Part shown: piece by piece, positions 51,905 through 60,593 of the stretch
Layout of the letters: each line of letters starts with the position of its first letter
Position numbering within the stretch: position 1 is the first letter of the stretch
NCBI GenBank assembly: GCA_035318985.1
Contig: DATHDP010000041.1
Coordinates: 1 to 64,000, forward strand
Origin: VBAS01 sp035318985
GTDB taxonomy: Bacteria > Bacteroidota > Bacteroidia > Chitinophagales > Chitinophagaceae
DNA length: 64,000 nt
Direction of reading: 5' to 3'
Made by a program: the position numbers and the translations under genes
The notes under the pieces: generated by a model
The model's database searches: none
Seen by the model: only the letters and a program-made list of their open reading frames with translations
What the model was told of the DNA's origin: nothing

Positions 51905-53629
51905 TTAAAGTTTCATATCGCTGATGATCGCTTTTATCTTTTCATCAATGGTTGCATTTATTTTATCAAACTCAGTGGTAGTGTTCAACTTTGTTTTTAC
52001 GCTAAAGTAAAATTTGATCTTAGGCTCCGTACCGCTTGGTCTTGCGCTGATTTTACTGCCATCTGCTAATATAAACTGCAGCACATTTGATTTGGGAAGT
52101 TTAATGTCCCACTGTTGACCTGTCTTCAAGTCTTTTCCTTTTTTTAATTCATAATCGAGTAATTGAACAACATCAGAACCGGCAAGAGTTTTTGGCGGAC
52201 TATTCCGGAATCCAGTCATCATATCAGCGATCTGCTGCTGACCATCCATTCCCTTTTTAGTAATTGAAATAAGATGTTCTTTATAAAAACTGTATTGAAC
52301 ATACAGATCGACAAGTTTGGCAAATAAACTGCGGCCCTTATTTTTTTCATAAGCTGCCATTTCACATAGCAATGCAACAGCGCTGACCGCATCTTTATCT
52401 CTTACTTTATCACCGATCATTAAACCATAACTTTCTTCTCCGCCTACAACATAATTCTCTTTTCCTTCTTTTTCTCTTATCAATTCTGCTATCCATTTAA
52501 AACCCGTGAGCACATTATAGCAAGTAATATTATTTCCCTTTGCAATTTCATCGATCAATTCCGTGGTCACGATCGTTTTCACCACCATATCATTTGGTTT
52601 GGCAATTCCTTTTGCTTTTCTTGCTTCGATCATATAATTAAAAGCAAGGACAGCGGTTTGGTTACCATTTACAAGCACCCAATTTCCATGATGGTCTTTT
52701 ACGCCAATACCAACACGGTCACTATCAGGATCCGTCCCTAGTAAAATATCAGCATCCAGTTCTTTTGCTTTCTTCATGCCGATGCTCATTGCTTCGCTTT
52801 CTTCAGGATTAGGATACACTACCGTTGGAAAATCGCCGCTGATATTACTTTGCTCTTCTACAATATGTACATTGGTAAATCCAAAACGTTTCAACACCTG
52901 CGGCACCAATGTGATACCGGTGCCGTGAATAGGTGTATAAACGATCTTAAGATCATGTTGCTTTTCGATCACTTCAGGATAAACACTTAAACTCTTCACC
53001 ATTTCAATGTACTCTTCATCCATTTCCTTTCCAATGATCGTGATGTTTGCTTCACCGCCACTCCATTTCACATCATCCACCGATGCGATCTTCTCCACTT
53101 CCTTAATTACATTCTTATCATGCGGCGGCACTAACTGCCCACCATCATTCCAGTATGCTTTATAACCATTGTACTCTTTTGGATTGTGTGATGCGGTACA
53201 CACAACACCGCCCTGGCAACCAAGATGACGGATAGCAAAAGAAAGTTCAGGCGTTGGTCTCAATGCTTCAAATAAAAAAACTTTTATTCCATTCGCTGCA
53301 AAAACATTGGCAGTAGTTTCCGCAAAAAATCGGCTGTTATTCCTGCAATCATGTGCGATGGCCACACGAACCGGCCCACCGGGATAAGTTTGATTCAGAT
53401 AATTTGCAAAACCCTGTGTCGCCATTCCCACAGTATATTTATTCATGCGGTTTGTGCCGACACCCATAATACCCCGCAAACCACCTGTTCCAAATTCAAG
53501 ATTCCGGTAAAATGATTCGGCGAGTTCTTTTGGATTTTCAGCCTGCATTTTTTTTATCGCATCCTTAGTTGCTGCGTCAAAATTTCCTTTTAGCCAGTTG
53601 GTTGATCTCTCTTGTATCACTGCTTCCAT
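51905..53629 (-). CDS. Phospho-sugar mutase (phosphoglucomutase/phosphomannomutase)
   Basis: 574 residues of the alpha-D-phosphohexomutase family. The active serine lies in VVCTASHNPKEYNGYKAYW, the Mg-binding loop in LLGTDPDSDRVG, the sugar-binding loop in GGEESYG, and the phosphate-binding loop in ARPSGTEPKIKFYFSV. The length matches the long bacterial phosphoglucomutase subfamily. It interconverts hexose 1- and 6-phosphates, feeding polysaccharide or glycogen synthesis. A good ATG start is present. Confidence 0.95.
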   Translation of the reverse strand: MEAVIQERSTNWLKGNFDAATKDAIKKMQAENPKELAESFYRNLEFGTGGLRGIMGVGTNRMNKYTVGMATQGFANYLNQTYPGGPVRVAIAHDCRNNSRFFAETTANVFAANGIKVFLFEALRPTPELSFAIRHLGCQGGVVCTASHNPKEYNGYKAYWNDGGQLVPPHDKNVIKEVEKIASVDDVKWSGGEANITIIGKEMDEEYIEMVKSLSVYPEVIEKQHDLKIVYTPIHGTGITLVPQVLKRFGFTNVHIVEEQSNISGDFPTVVYPNPEESEAMSIGMKKAKELDADILLGTDPDSDRVGIGVKDHHGNWVLVNGNQTAVLAFNYMIEARKAKGIAKPNDMVVKTIVTTELIDEIAKGNNITCYNVLTGFKWIAELIREKEGKENYVVGGEESYGLMIGDKVRDKDAVSAVALLCEMAAYEKNKGRSLFAKLVDLYVQYSFYKEHLISITKKGMDGQQQIADMMTGFRNSPPKTLAGSDVVQLLDYELKKGKDLKTGQQWDIKLPKSNVLQFILADGSKISARPSGTEPKIKFYFSVKTKLNTTTEFDKINATIDEKIKAIISDMKL

Positions 53630-53709
53630 GCTTAATATATTTTAGAGACGAAAGTTATTGAATTTTGCCAATAGAAACCGAAAAGCCACAGGAAACGTAT
53701 TTTTGTTTA

Positions 53710-54870
53710 ATGAAGTCAGGACCTGTGCAAAACTCATCGTTCCTTGCGACGCTCCTTTCATCTTTTTCTTCATCATTGGACAATTGCGTCGCAGTTTATC
53801 CAGAGCGAAGCGAAGGATCGCACTCTTGTGCTGTATCAAGACTATTCAGCATACTCGCAGTTTTCTTTTTCCTTCCTTCTTTTCTAAATGCGCAAACTGA
53901 TACTTCGAACCTTGTTGCAACAGGGCTATCAATCCAACCCAATGATACAGTTATAAAACCAGGTTCATCTGGGATCGTAAAAATAAATTCACCTTTTTCT
54001 TATCTCAATTATCTAACTCCCGAACAAAAAAGAAAACGGCAATGGATTGTCGGTGGCCTCAATGTAATAGGATATGGAACATCACTTATTATCTTCAATA
54101 ATACATGGTACAAGGACTATCCTAAAACATCGTTTCATACATTTAATGATAACGGTGAGTGGCTACAAATGGATAAAGTGGGTCATGCATGGGCAGCTTA
54201 CAATGCAGGCCGTGCCTCTGCAGCAATGTGGGTATGGGCCGGGGTTGAACCAAAAAAAGCAGCATGGATCGGTGGTTTGAGCAGTACTGTTTACATGACT
54301 GTAATAGAAATTCTGGATGCTCACTCCGCTCAGTGGGGATGGAGCTGGGGCGATATGGCTGCAAATCTTTTTGGCTCCGGATTATTCATAAGCCAGCAGG
54401 TTGGATGGGCAGAACAACGCATTCAATTTAAATTTTCGTTTCACCGCAAGACTTACTCGGATTCAATGCTCAATGAAAGATCTGACGATTTGTTTGGTAG
54501 CGGTTGGGCGGAAAGAATGTTGAAAGATTATAATGGTCAAACTTATTGGCTCAGCGCTAATCTCAGATCTTTTTTCAAAGGATCAAATATACCGCCATGG
54601 TTGAATGTTGCGATCGGTTATGGCGCAGACGGAATGTTTGGCGGCTATCATAATGTCTGGATCGATGAGGAAACAGGTTTACCAGTTAACAGGACAGATA
54701 TAAAAAGATACAGGCAATGGTTCCTGGCACCGGATGTCAATTTCAGTAAAATAAAAACAAACAGCAAAGGAGTAAAATTATTACTTGGTATTCTCGATGC
54801 TTTTAAATTTCCGACACCAAGCTTGGAACTATCAAATGGAAAGGTGAAAGTTCATGCTATACACTTCTAA
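53710..54870 (+). CDS. DUF2279 family exported protein, 5' end partly repeat-derived
   Basis: The conserved part begins near base 53847 with a signal-like hydrophobic stretch (LFSILAVFFFLPSFLNAQ). The DUF2279 core follows (MDKVGHAWAAYNAGRASAAMWVWAGV, KAAWIGGLSSTVYMTVIEILDAHSAQWGWSWGDMAANLFGSGLF). Total length from ATG 53710 is about 387 residues. The first ~45 residues are encoded by an interspersed repeat (53735-53825), including the tell-tale YPERSEGSHSC. No in-frame ATG, GTG or TTG lies between the repeat and the hydrophobic stretch, so ATG 53710 is the only usual codon. The repeat may have displaced the original start, and the gene may be impaired or use an unusual start. Confidence 0.8.
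   Translation: MKSGPVQNSSFLATLLSSFSSSLDNCVAVYPERSEGSHSCAVSRLFSILAVFFFLPSFLNAQTDTSNLVATGLSIQPNDTVIKPGSSGIVKINSPFSYLNYLTPEQKRKRQWIVGGLNVIGYGTSLIIFNNTWYKDYPKTSFHTFNDNGEWLQMDKVGHAWAAYNAGRASAAMWVWAGVEPKKAAWIGGLSSTVYMTVIEILDAHSAQWGWSWGDMAANLFGSGLFISQQVGWAEQRIQFKFSFHRKTYSDSMLNERSDDLFGSGWAERMLKDYNGQTYWLSANLRSFFKGSNIPPWLNVAIGYGADGMFGGYHNVWIDEETGLPVNRTDIKRYRQWFLAPDVNFSKIKTNSKGVKLLLGILDAFKFPTPSLELSNGKVKVHAIHF
53735..53825. repeat. Interspersed repeat inserted at the 5' end of the DUF2279 gene
   Basis: GCGACGC (53746-53752) and GCGTCGC (53786-53792) form an inverted pair. They are followed by an AGCGAAGCGAAGGATCGC stretch, a well-known kind of repeated word in Bacteroidota intergenic DNA that translates as ERSEGS. 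It lies inside the reading frame here. Confidence 0.6.
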
Positions 54871-54872
54871 CC

Positions 54873-54996
54873 CAGAACCACGATTAATAGGATTTTAGAG
54901 AACAAGGATTATGAGGATAATTGGAAATCTTACTAAGTTAAAGTAGCACCCTATATTTCCTCATAATCCCTTTTAATCATGTAAATCGTGGTTCTG
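54873..54996. repeat. Long imperfect inverted repeat (~40-bp arms)
   Basis: The left arm 54873-54917 starts CAGAACCACGATT and ends GGATTATGAGGA. The right arm 54958-54996 is its near-complement, with CCTCATAATCC and AATCGTGGTTCTG. The loop is about 40 bases. It lies between convergent genes and may act as a bidirectional terminator or as a REP-like mobile repeat. Confidence 0.8.
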
Positions 54997-55005
54997 TGGT
55001 TTTGT

Positions 55006-55506
55006 CTATTTTAAATATGCCCCCACTACTTCTTCTCCTTTAACCTCGACAAAAATATGTTCCTGCAGAGTAGTTGCAATAGATAGACCAACATAATCAG
55101 GTCTTACAGGGAAACTGGTATGCGTTCGCTCCACCAGTACAAGTGTCTGGATCTTCTTTGGATGAGAGTCTATAAAAGGCTTCAAAGCATAAAGCAATGT
55201 TTTGCCGCTATTACTTACATCATCGATCACAACAATAACTTTTCCGTTAAACTCAAATGTTTTACTCAACGAAACCTTGGTTGGTTCATTTTTATCAAGC
55301 GTAATTGTGATAAGTTCTGTTTTAATGACAGATATTTCACCAAGCATTTCCTGTATCACTTTTGCAACCACACTCCCACTCTCTCTTATACCGGCGAGAA
55401 TAATTTCCTTTTCATCAATATTGTTTTCCAATATTTCAAACGCCATGCGGCGTAGTTTTTTTTCTACTACTTCTTTGCTAAGAATATATTTTTTATCTGT
55501 CGCCAT
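55006..55506 (-). CDS. Phosphoribosyltransferase-domain protein
   Basis: 166 residues with the type I PRTase core. The PRPP-binding motif is VVIDDVSNSGKTLLYAL, with an upstream IILAGIRESGSVVAKVIQEM loop and a SKTFEFNGKVI flap. Family members are PyrR-like, xanthine or hypoxanthine PRTases; the small size and ESG motif are PyrR/Hpt-like, and I cannot choose. It is a cytoplasmic nucleotide-salvage or regulatory enzyme. No pyrimidine genes adjoin. Confidence 0.85.
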   Translation of the reverse strand: MATDKKYILSKEVVEKKLRRMAFEILENNIDEKEIILAGIRESGSVVAKVIQEMLGEISVIKTELITITLDKNEPTKVSLSKTFEFNGKVIVVIDDVSNSGKTLLYALKPFIDSHPKKIQTLVLVERTHTSFPVRPDYVGLSIATTLQEHIFVEVKGEEVVGAYLK

Positions 55507-55571
55507 ACAATTTTATCTATTGGATAATTATACTTTTAAACACTTAATTTAGCAAATGTAATTGATTGGTC

Positions 55572-56882
55572 ATGCAAATCCTTCAGCAGATTTTATTTGT
55601 TCTCGTTTCTATCGTTTCCATCTTTCTATTTACAAAAAAAGTAAAAGAGATAAATCGTAATATTAAATTAGGACGTGATGAAGATTTTAGTGACAATAAA
55701 AGTCAACGCTGGAAAAACGTTATTCTCCTTGCTTTCGGACAAAAGAAAATGTTTAAGAATCCTCTTGTAGCAATCCTACACTTTTTTGTTTATGCAGGTT
55801 TTATTATCATCAATATTGAAGTGCTGGAAATAGTGTTGGATGGAATTTTTGGAACGCATCGGTTATTTGCGAAACCTCTTGGTGGTTTTTATACATTTCT
55901 TATAAATGCATTTGAAGTATTAGCAGTATTGGTTTTTGCTGCCTGTGCAATTTTTCTTGTAAGAAGAAATATAATCAGGCTAAAAAGATTTATCAGCAAA
56001 GATCTCAATGGCTGGCCAAGAAGTGATGCTAATAACATCCTGATCACCGAGATCGTACTGATGACTTTATTCTTATTATTGAATTCAAGTGACAGGGCAT
56101 TACAATTGCAAGGCAACGAACATTATCACGATACGGGAAGTTTTCTTTTCAGTGGTATCTTTTCTTCATCCTTAACATCGATCCCGTCTTCAAGTTTGAT
56201 CTTTATTGAACGTACAGCATGGTGGCTGCATATCGTTGGCATCTTTGCATTTTTAAATTACTTGCCATATTCAAAACACCTGCATATCATTCTTGCTTTC
56301 CCGAATGCGTATTATGCAAGACTGGAACCAAAAGGAGAAATGAGGAATATGCCTGCTGTTCAGAAAGAAGTTTTATATGCAATGCAACCCGAGCTGGCGC
56401 CAACCGACGCAGCTCCACCCGCAAACTTTGGTGCTAAGGATGTATTTGATCTTAGCTGGAGAAATTTACTCGATGCATATAGTTGCACCGAATGTGGCCG
56501 TTGCTCTGCTGCTTGTCCCGCTACACAGACTGGTAAAGCATTATCCCCCAGGAAAATTATGATGGATACAAGGGACCGTACAGAAGATATAGGAAGAAAT
56601 ATAAATACGAACAAAGAATTTAAAGATGACGGTAAAAAACTTTTGCATAATTATATTACTGTTGAAGAATTAAGAGCTTGTACTACATGCAATGCCTGCG
56701 TAGAAGAATGTCCTGTTTCCATCTCTCCTCTTGAGATCATTCTTGAACTTCGTCGTTCTCTTGTAATGGAAGAAAGCAATGCGCCACAGGAATGGAATGC
56801 TATGTTCAACAATGTTGAAAATAATTTTGCTCCCTGGAAATTCTCACCAGATGAAAGAGATAAATGGACGCAGGAAGTTTAA
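55572..56882 (+). CDS. Heterodisulfide reductase-like Fe-S membrane protein (HdrC/GlcF-like, membrane-fused)
   Basis: About 436 residues from ATG 55572. Several membrane helices lie in the first ~270 residues (LQQILFVLVSIVSIFLF, PLVAILHFFVYAGFIIINIEVLEIVL, AFEVLAVLVFAACAIFLV, WWLHIVGIFAFLNYL). Then come two 4Fe-4S motifs, CTECGRCSAACPATQTGKALSPRK and CTTCNACVEECPVSISPLEI. This fused membrane/HdrC type normally precedes a CCG-domain partner (HdrB/D-like). Here the next gene is an unrelated small protein. It is a likely quinone-linked electron-transfer subunit; substrate and partner are unknown. Confidence 0.9.
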   Translation: MQILQQILFVLVSIVSIFLFTKKVKEINRNIKLGRDEDFSDNKSQRWKNVILLAFGQKKMFKNPLVAILHFFVYAGFIIINIEVLEIVLDGIFGTHRLFAKPLGGFYTFLINAFEVLAVLVFAACAIFLVRRNIIRLKRFISKDLNGWPRSDANNILITEIVLMTLFLLLNSSDRALQLQGNEHYHDTGSFLFSGIFSSSLTSIPSSSLIFIERTAWWLHIVGIFAFLNYLPYSKHLHIILAFPNAYYARLEPKGEMRNMPAVQKEVLYAMQPELAPTDAAPPANFGAKDVFDLSWRNLLDAYSCTECGRCSAACPATQTGKALSPRKIMMDTRDRTEDIGRNINTNKEFKDDGKKLLHNYITVEELRACTTCNACVEECPVSISPLEIILELRRSLVMEESNAPQEWNAMFNNVENNFAPWKFSPDERDKWTQEV

Positions 56883-56933
56883 GGCTTGAAGTTTTGGTTT
56901 TAAATTTTTGATAAACCATTACTTTATTTAGTT

Positions 56934-57374
56934 ATGGGCTACGACTTACACATAATTAGGAAGAATAATTGGGATGATTTTGAAGAGGAAAGTAATATTA
57001 CTTTGGATGAATGGTTAAAGTATATCAACACAGACTCTGAATTAGAACTTACAGACGGCTATGACATAAAAATTGGACAAGAACAATATTTTCAGAACAG
57101 GCCCGGATATTGCGAATGGAATGCTCATCCAAAATATAAAGACCCAAATAACCGACCTTGGTTTGCTTACTGGAAAGGCGATATCAATACAAAAAATCCA
57201 GACTATGAAACTATCTATAAAATGCTTTCCATAGCAAGGCAAATAAATGCGAAAGTGCAGGGAGACGATGGAGAATATTATGATGAAAAATATTTGTCAG
57301 ACCTTATGAGCAAAGATCATACACAAATTGATAATAAAGCCAAAACAAAAAGAGCTTGGTGGAAGTTCTGGTAA
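56934..57374 (+). CDS. Small hypothetical protein (MGYDLHI-type)
   Basis: 146 residues, acidic in the N-terminal half (MGYDLHIIRKNNWDDFEEES) and rich in aromatic residues. It has a conserved-looking YCEWNAHPKYKDPNNRPWFAYWKGD block and a basic, Trp-rich C-terminus (KTKRAWWKFW). No signal or membrane segment is present. I do not recognise a named family, although proteins opening MGYD-hydrophobic-H recur in bacterial accessory regions, some near toxin-immunity loci. This suspicion is weak. It sits alone between a Fe-S protein and a hydrolase gene. Confidence 0.65.
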   Translation: MGYDLHIIRKNNWDDFEEESNITLDEWLKYINTDSELELTDGYDIKIGQEQYFQNRPGYCEWNAHPKYKDPNNRPWFAYWKGDINTKNPDYETIYKMLSIARQINAKVQGDDGEYYDEKYLSDLMSKDHTQIDNKAKTKRAWWKFW

Positions 57375-57421
57375 ACCAACCAGTGTATACAACATTTTTA
57401 TTAATACTTTAAGAATTTATA

Positions 57422-58654
57422 ATGAAATATGCAATTCTATTATTACTCTCCATATTGATAACATTTTTTTCTATTGCCCAGAATGCGAACCAGCTTTATA
57501 AAAAGGCAGACTCTCTTTATAACATAAAGGATTTTAAGAATTCTGGGATTGCATATAACGAAGGAATAAGATTGCAAGGTGCCACCACAGGTTTCAACAG
57601 GTATTTGTCCGCAGCTTCTTCATGGATATTAGCCAATACACCCGACAGTGCATTTTATTTACTCAACCTACTTGCACAAAATGATAAGCTGACACAAAGT
57701 GATTATAAAAATATTGAGAGTGCTAAAGAACTTGCCGCATTACAATCAGACAAACGCTGGAAGCAATTACTTACCGCTATTCAGAAGCAAGCTGATGCCA
57801 ACACTTATCCCCAGGAAGAATTTGTTTATGGAAGAAAAGATGGAATGGGATTATTAATGACACAGTTAAAACCAAAAGGGAAGTCAAATGGTAAAGCGAT
57901 CATAAGTGTGCAAGCAGGCAGTTGGTTCTCTAATTTCACAATGGTGGAAAGAGGCGTTTACTATAAGAGACAATACCTTGACAGAGGATATAATGTTTTT
58001 ATGGTCGTGATTGGCTCACAACCACGATATGCAATCCCGGATCAGATCGAAGATCTGAAAAGAGCGGTAAGATATATACGATATAATGCAAAGCAATTGG
58101 GCATCGATCCTGATCATATAGGAATTGAAGGAGGTTCAGCCGGTGGACATCTTTCCCTGGCAATTGCAACTGCTGACGATAAAATAAATGTAAATGCCAG
58201 TGATCCTATTGATAGAGTTTCTTCACGAGTACAGGCAGCGGCTGTTTTGTTTCCACCAACAGATTTTTTTAACTGGGGTTTCCCCGGCGCTGCTATGATA
58301 AACGTGAGGGGACCGCAAATACAAGCCAGAGTTTACGGAGCATTTGATTTCAGGGTTTTGAATAATACTACAGCGATCTATGAACCTATCACCGATACAA
58401 CTGCAAGAAATAAAATTGGTAAAGAGATATCTCCCATCTATGCTGTTTCATCCGATGATCCGCCGATCTTTATCATCCATGGCGATGCAGATATGACCGT
58501 GCCTTTACAACAATCGCAAACATTTGTTGCAAAACTTAAGGAAGCCGGCGTTACAAATAATTTTATCATTAAAAAAGGCGGACGTCATAATCCCGATGAT
58601 ATGAAACCCGAACTAGATCAATTTGTAGATTGGTTTGATAAGTATTTGAAGTAA
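57422..58654 (+). CDS. Exported alpha/beta hydrolase (acetyl-esterase/BD-FAE-like)
   Basis: 410 residues. The signal peptide (YAILLLLSILITFFSIAQ) indicates export. An N-terminal helical, TPR-like part (residues ~25-120, tetratrico-like spacing uncertain) precedes an alpha/beta hydrolase domain. Ser239 lies in IEGGSAGGHL, the acid probably in HGDADMTVP, and the His in KKGGRHNPDD. VQAGSWFSNFTMVERGVYYKRQYLDRGYNVFMV is the oxyanion-side strand. BD-FAE-type enzymes de-esterify sugars or feruloyl groups. A carbohydrate-esterase role is plausible but not shown. Confidence 0.85.
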   Translation: MKYAILLLLSILITFFSIAQNANQLYKKADSLYNIKDFKNSGIAYNEGIRLQGATTGFNRYLSAASSWILANTPDSAFYLLNLLAQNDKLTQSDYKNIESAKELAALQSDKRWKQLLTAIQKQADANTYPQEEFVYGRKDGMGLLMTQLKPKGKSNGKAIISVQAGSWFSNFTMVERGVYYKRQYLDRGYNVFMVVIGSQPRYAIPDQIEDLKRAVRYIRYNAKQLGIDPDHIGIEGGSAGGHLSLAIATADDKINVNASDPIDRVSSRVQAAAVLFPPTDFFNWGFPGAAMINVRGPQIQARVYGAFDFRVLNNTTAIYEPITDTTARNKIGKEISPIYAVSSDDPPIFIIHGDADMTVPLQQSQTFVAKLKEAGVTNNFIIKKGGRHNPDDMKPELDQFVDWFDKYLK

Positions 58655-58716
58655 GAATAAAAGAGAAACCACGAAAATGAATGGACTACCTTTCAATAAA
58701 TCTTTAAAACAAAAGA

Positions 58717-59757
58717 ATGGAAAATAAAACTAATCAGCCTACTCCTTCCAGCATCATGCAGATCGGGACTGGTTTCTGGGCTTCAAAAATTTTACTGTCA
58801 GCCATAAAATTTCAACTATTTACAAAACTTGCTGAACAGAAAGAAATGTCTGCGAAAGAAATTAAAACAGCACTGAATTTAAAATGCACAGACCGGCATC
58901 TCTTCGATTTTTTAGATGCATTAGCTGCATTCGGATTTCTTCATCGTGATGGATTGCTGGAAACAGCTTCCTATTCAAACTCACTTGATACAGACACTTT
59001 TTTAGATAAGAAGAAGCCTTCTTATATCGGTGGCATTCTTGAAATGATGAATAATCGTTTATATGGATTTTGGGGTAATCTTGAAGAGGCATTGCTTACT
59101 GGTCTTCCGCAAAACGAAGCAAAAAGAAGTGAAGATTTTTTTGGGTTGATCTACAAAGATCAGAATAAACTAAGAGAGTTCATTAATGCAATGAGCGGAA
59201 TTCAAATGGGCAACTTTATGACCTTTGCCCAAAAATTTGATTTCTCAAAATATAAAACGCTTACTGATGTTGGTGGTTCTGCAGGCTTGCTATCATTGAT
59301 GGTTGCAAAACATCAGCCACATATGAGCTGCACTACTTTTGATCTTCCACCTGTTGAACCGATCGCCAAAGAAACTATTCAACATTTTCAATTAGCAGAT
59401 CGTTTAAAAACACAAAGCGGAGATTTTTTTGCAGATGCATTTCCCAAAGCTGATATTGTAACAATGGGAAATATCCTGCACGACTGGGACGAAGAAAAAA
59501 AGATATTGCTGATGAAAAAAGCATGGGAAGCATTACCTGCCGGTGGTGCATTTATAGCCATTGAAGGCGTTATAGATGATGAAAGAAAACAAAATGCATT
59601 TGGATTGATGATGAGTTTAAATATGCTGATTGAAACCGGGACCGGTTTTGATTACACATTTGCGGACTTTAACCGATGGGCAAAAACAACAGGATTTAAA
59701 TCAACCTCCATACTTCCTTTGGCCGGACCTTCGAGTGCTGCGATAGCGTACAAATAA
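58717..59757 (+). CDS. O-methyltransferase (plant-type/hydroxyneurosporene family)
   Basis: 346 residues. The N-terminal winged-helix dimerisation domain (KLAEQKEMSAKEIKTALNL, HLFDFLDALAAFGFLHRDGLLE) precedes a SAM-binding domain (LTDVGGSAGLLSLMVAKH) and the catalytic His/Asp region NILHDWDEEKKILLMKKA. These enzymes methylate phenolic or polyketide hydroxyls. The substrate is unknown. Terminator-like and repeat DNA follows. It is the last gene before the patch of small accessory ORFs. Confidence 0.9.
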   Translation: MENKTNQPTPSSIMQIGTGFWASKILLSAIKFQLFTKLAEQKEMSAKEIKTALNLKCTDRHLFDFLDALAAFGFLHRDGLLETASYSNSLDTDTFLDKKKPSYIGGILEMMNNRLYGFWGNLEEALLTGLPQNEAKRSEDFFGLIYKDQNKLREFINAMSGIQMGNFMTFAQKFDFSKYKTLTDVGGSAGLLSLMVAKHQPHMSCTTFDLPPVEPIAKETIQHFQLADRLKTQSGDFFADAFPKADIVTMGNILHDWDEEKKILLMKKAWEALPAGGAFIAIEGVIDDERKQNAFGLMMSLNMLIETGTGFDYTFADFNRWAKTTGFKSTSILPLAGPSSAAIAYK

Positions 59758-59774
59758 AAACTGAAGAAGTTGAT

Positions 59775-59815
59775 GCCTGCCCACCGAAGCTTCAGCGTAG
59801 GTGGGTTACCAGCTT
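59775..59815. repeat. Palindromic repeat with CCCACC/GGTGGG arms
   Basis: CCCACC and GGTGGG enclose GAAGCTTCAGCGTA, a word found in a widespread family of Bacteroidota intergenic repeats. It follows the methyltransferase stop by ~15 bases and may also terminate transcription. Confidence 0.55.
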
Positions 59816-59942
59816 TTGGATTACTATTTAGCTTTTGTTGTGTCACTCGCTTGTACAGTAAAAATTCTATTCAGCAATAGAACAGCTTTCCTTTGTCCCG
59901 ATTTTGGTTGATAATTAATTAAATTTGAAACAAGAACTTGCG

Positions 59943-59974
59943 GCAAGCTGTGAGTTAGCAGTTATTATTGTAAC
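59943..59974 (+). repeat. Boundary repeat A of the small-ORF patch
   Basis: The stretch matches the core GCAAGCTGTGAGTTAGCAGTT and resembles copies B (60534-60563) and C (60799-60830). It lies 37 bases before the first small lipoprotein gene. Confidence 0.55.
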
Positions 59975-60010
59975 TCTCTAAATATGTTAGCTATTAAAAA
60001 GTTTTATTAA

Positions 60011-60454
60011 ATGAATACTATTTTAAATATTTTAATTTCTTGTTCAATATTTCTTATTTCTTGTAATGAAATTAAGCCAGGCAATGAAGTAAAAAAGGAA
60101 ACAGTAGACTTAATCAAATCACTAGATCTTTTAGATAAAGATGAAACGATAATTAAATATTATTCAAACCATACAGAAGAGTTAGCAGGGAATTTTTTTA
60201 CAAACAAAAGAATTGCACATTACTGGCTGGTTGAAAACAGCAGATCAGGTATTGAAATAGACTTTGCTTACTATAACGACATACTTTCCATTGACACAAC
60301 ATTTGAAGTTGCAGAATTTTCTGTCCCATATATGAAAATCACTAAATCTGATAGTTCAAGTTTTAGAGTTTTTGTTGGTGGACAACGTTCAGAAGTTGAA
60401 GCATTTTTCGAAGAAGCTAAGGAGGAATGGAAAAACAAAAAATCTCCAAAATAA
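60011..60454 (+). CDS. Putative lipoprotein (accessory)
   Basis: 147 residues with a lipoprotein signal (ILISCSIFLISC, Cys near residue 18). The mature part has KKETVDLIKSLDLLDKDETIIKYYSNHTEELAGNFFTNKRIAHYWL, then strand-rich IDFAYYNDIL and EFSVPYMKITKSDSSSFRVFVGG, resembling a small mixed alpha/beta domain. No family is recognised. A boundary repeat lies before it and another after it, as if the gene is one unit of a cassette-like series. Confidence 0.7.
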   Translation: MNTILNILISCSIFLISCNEIKPGNEVKKETVDLIKSLDLLDKDETIIKYYSNHTEELAGNFFTNKRIAHYWLVENSRSGIEIDFAYYNDILSIDTTFEVAEFSVPYMKITKSDSSSFRVFVGGQRSEVEAFFEEAKEEWKNKKSPK

Positions 60455-60455
60455 A

Positions 60456-60580
60456 CAGCTGCTAACATGGGGTTTTGCTCTATGGCGGCTTAACGAATAA
60501 ATCCAGACAACAGAACTTAATTAACTTTACTCAGCAGCACTGTGAGTTGGCTGTAATACTCTTATAACATTCCTGCCTTT
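60456..60580 (+). repeat. Boundary repeat B (full-length, about 110 bases)
   Basis: It starts with CTGCTAAC (60459-60466) and carries GTTGGCTG near its end (60546-60553), so its ends can pair (6 of 8 bases). GCTGCT (60458-60463) also pairs with AGCAGC (60533-60538). The right end shares the TGTGAGTTGGC core with copies A and C. The ends do not fit the integron attC consensus. Confidence 0.6.
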
Positions 60581-60593
60581 TAAACAACCTCAA

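Noticed and set aside
53642..53839. 65-codon minus-strand frame over the inserted repeat
   Set aside because: It lies within the repeat and matches no family.
60456..60580. Classical integron attC site
   Set aside because: The ends do not match the RYYYAAC and GTTRRRY core sites, and no integrase is present; kept only as an attC-like repeat of unknown type.
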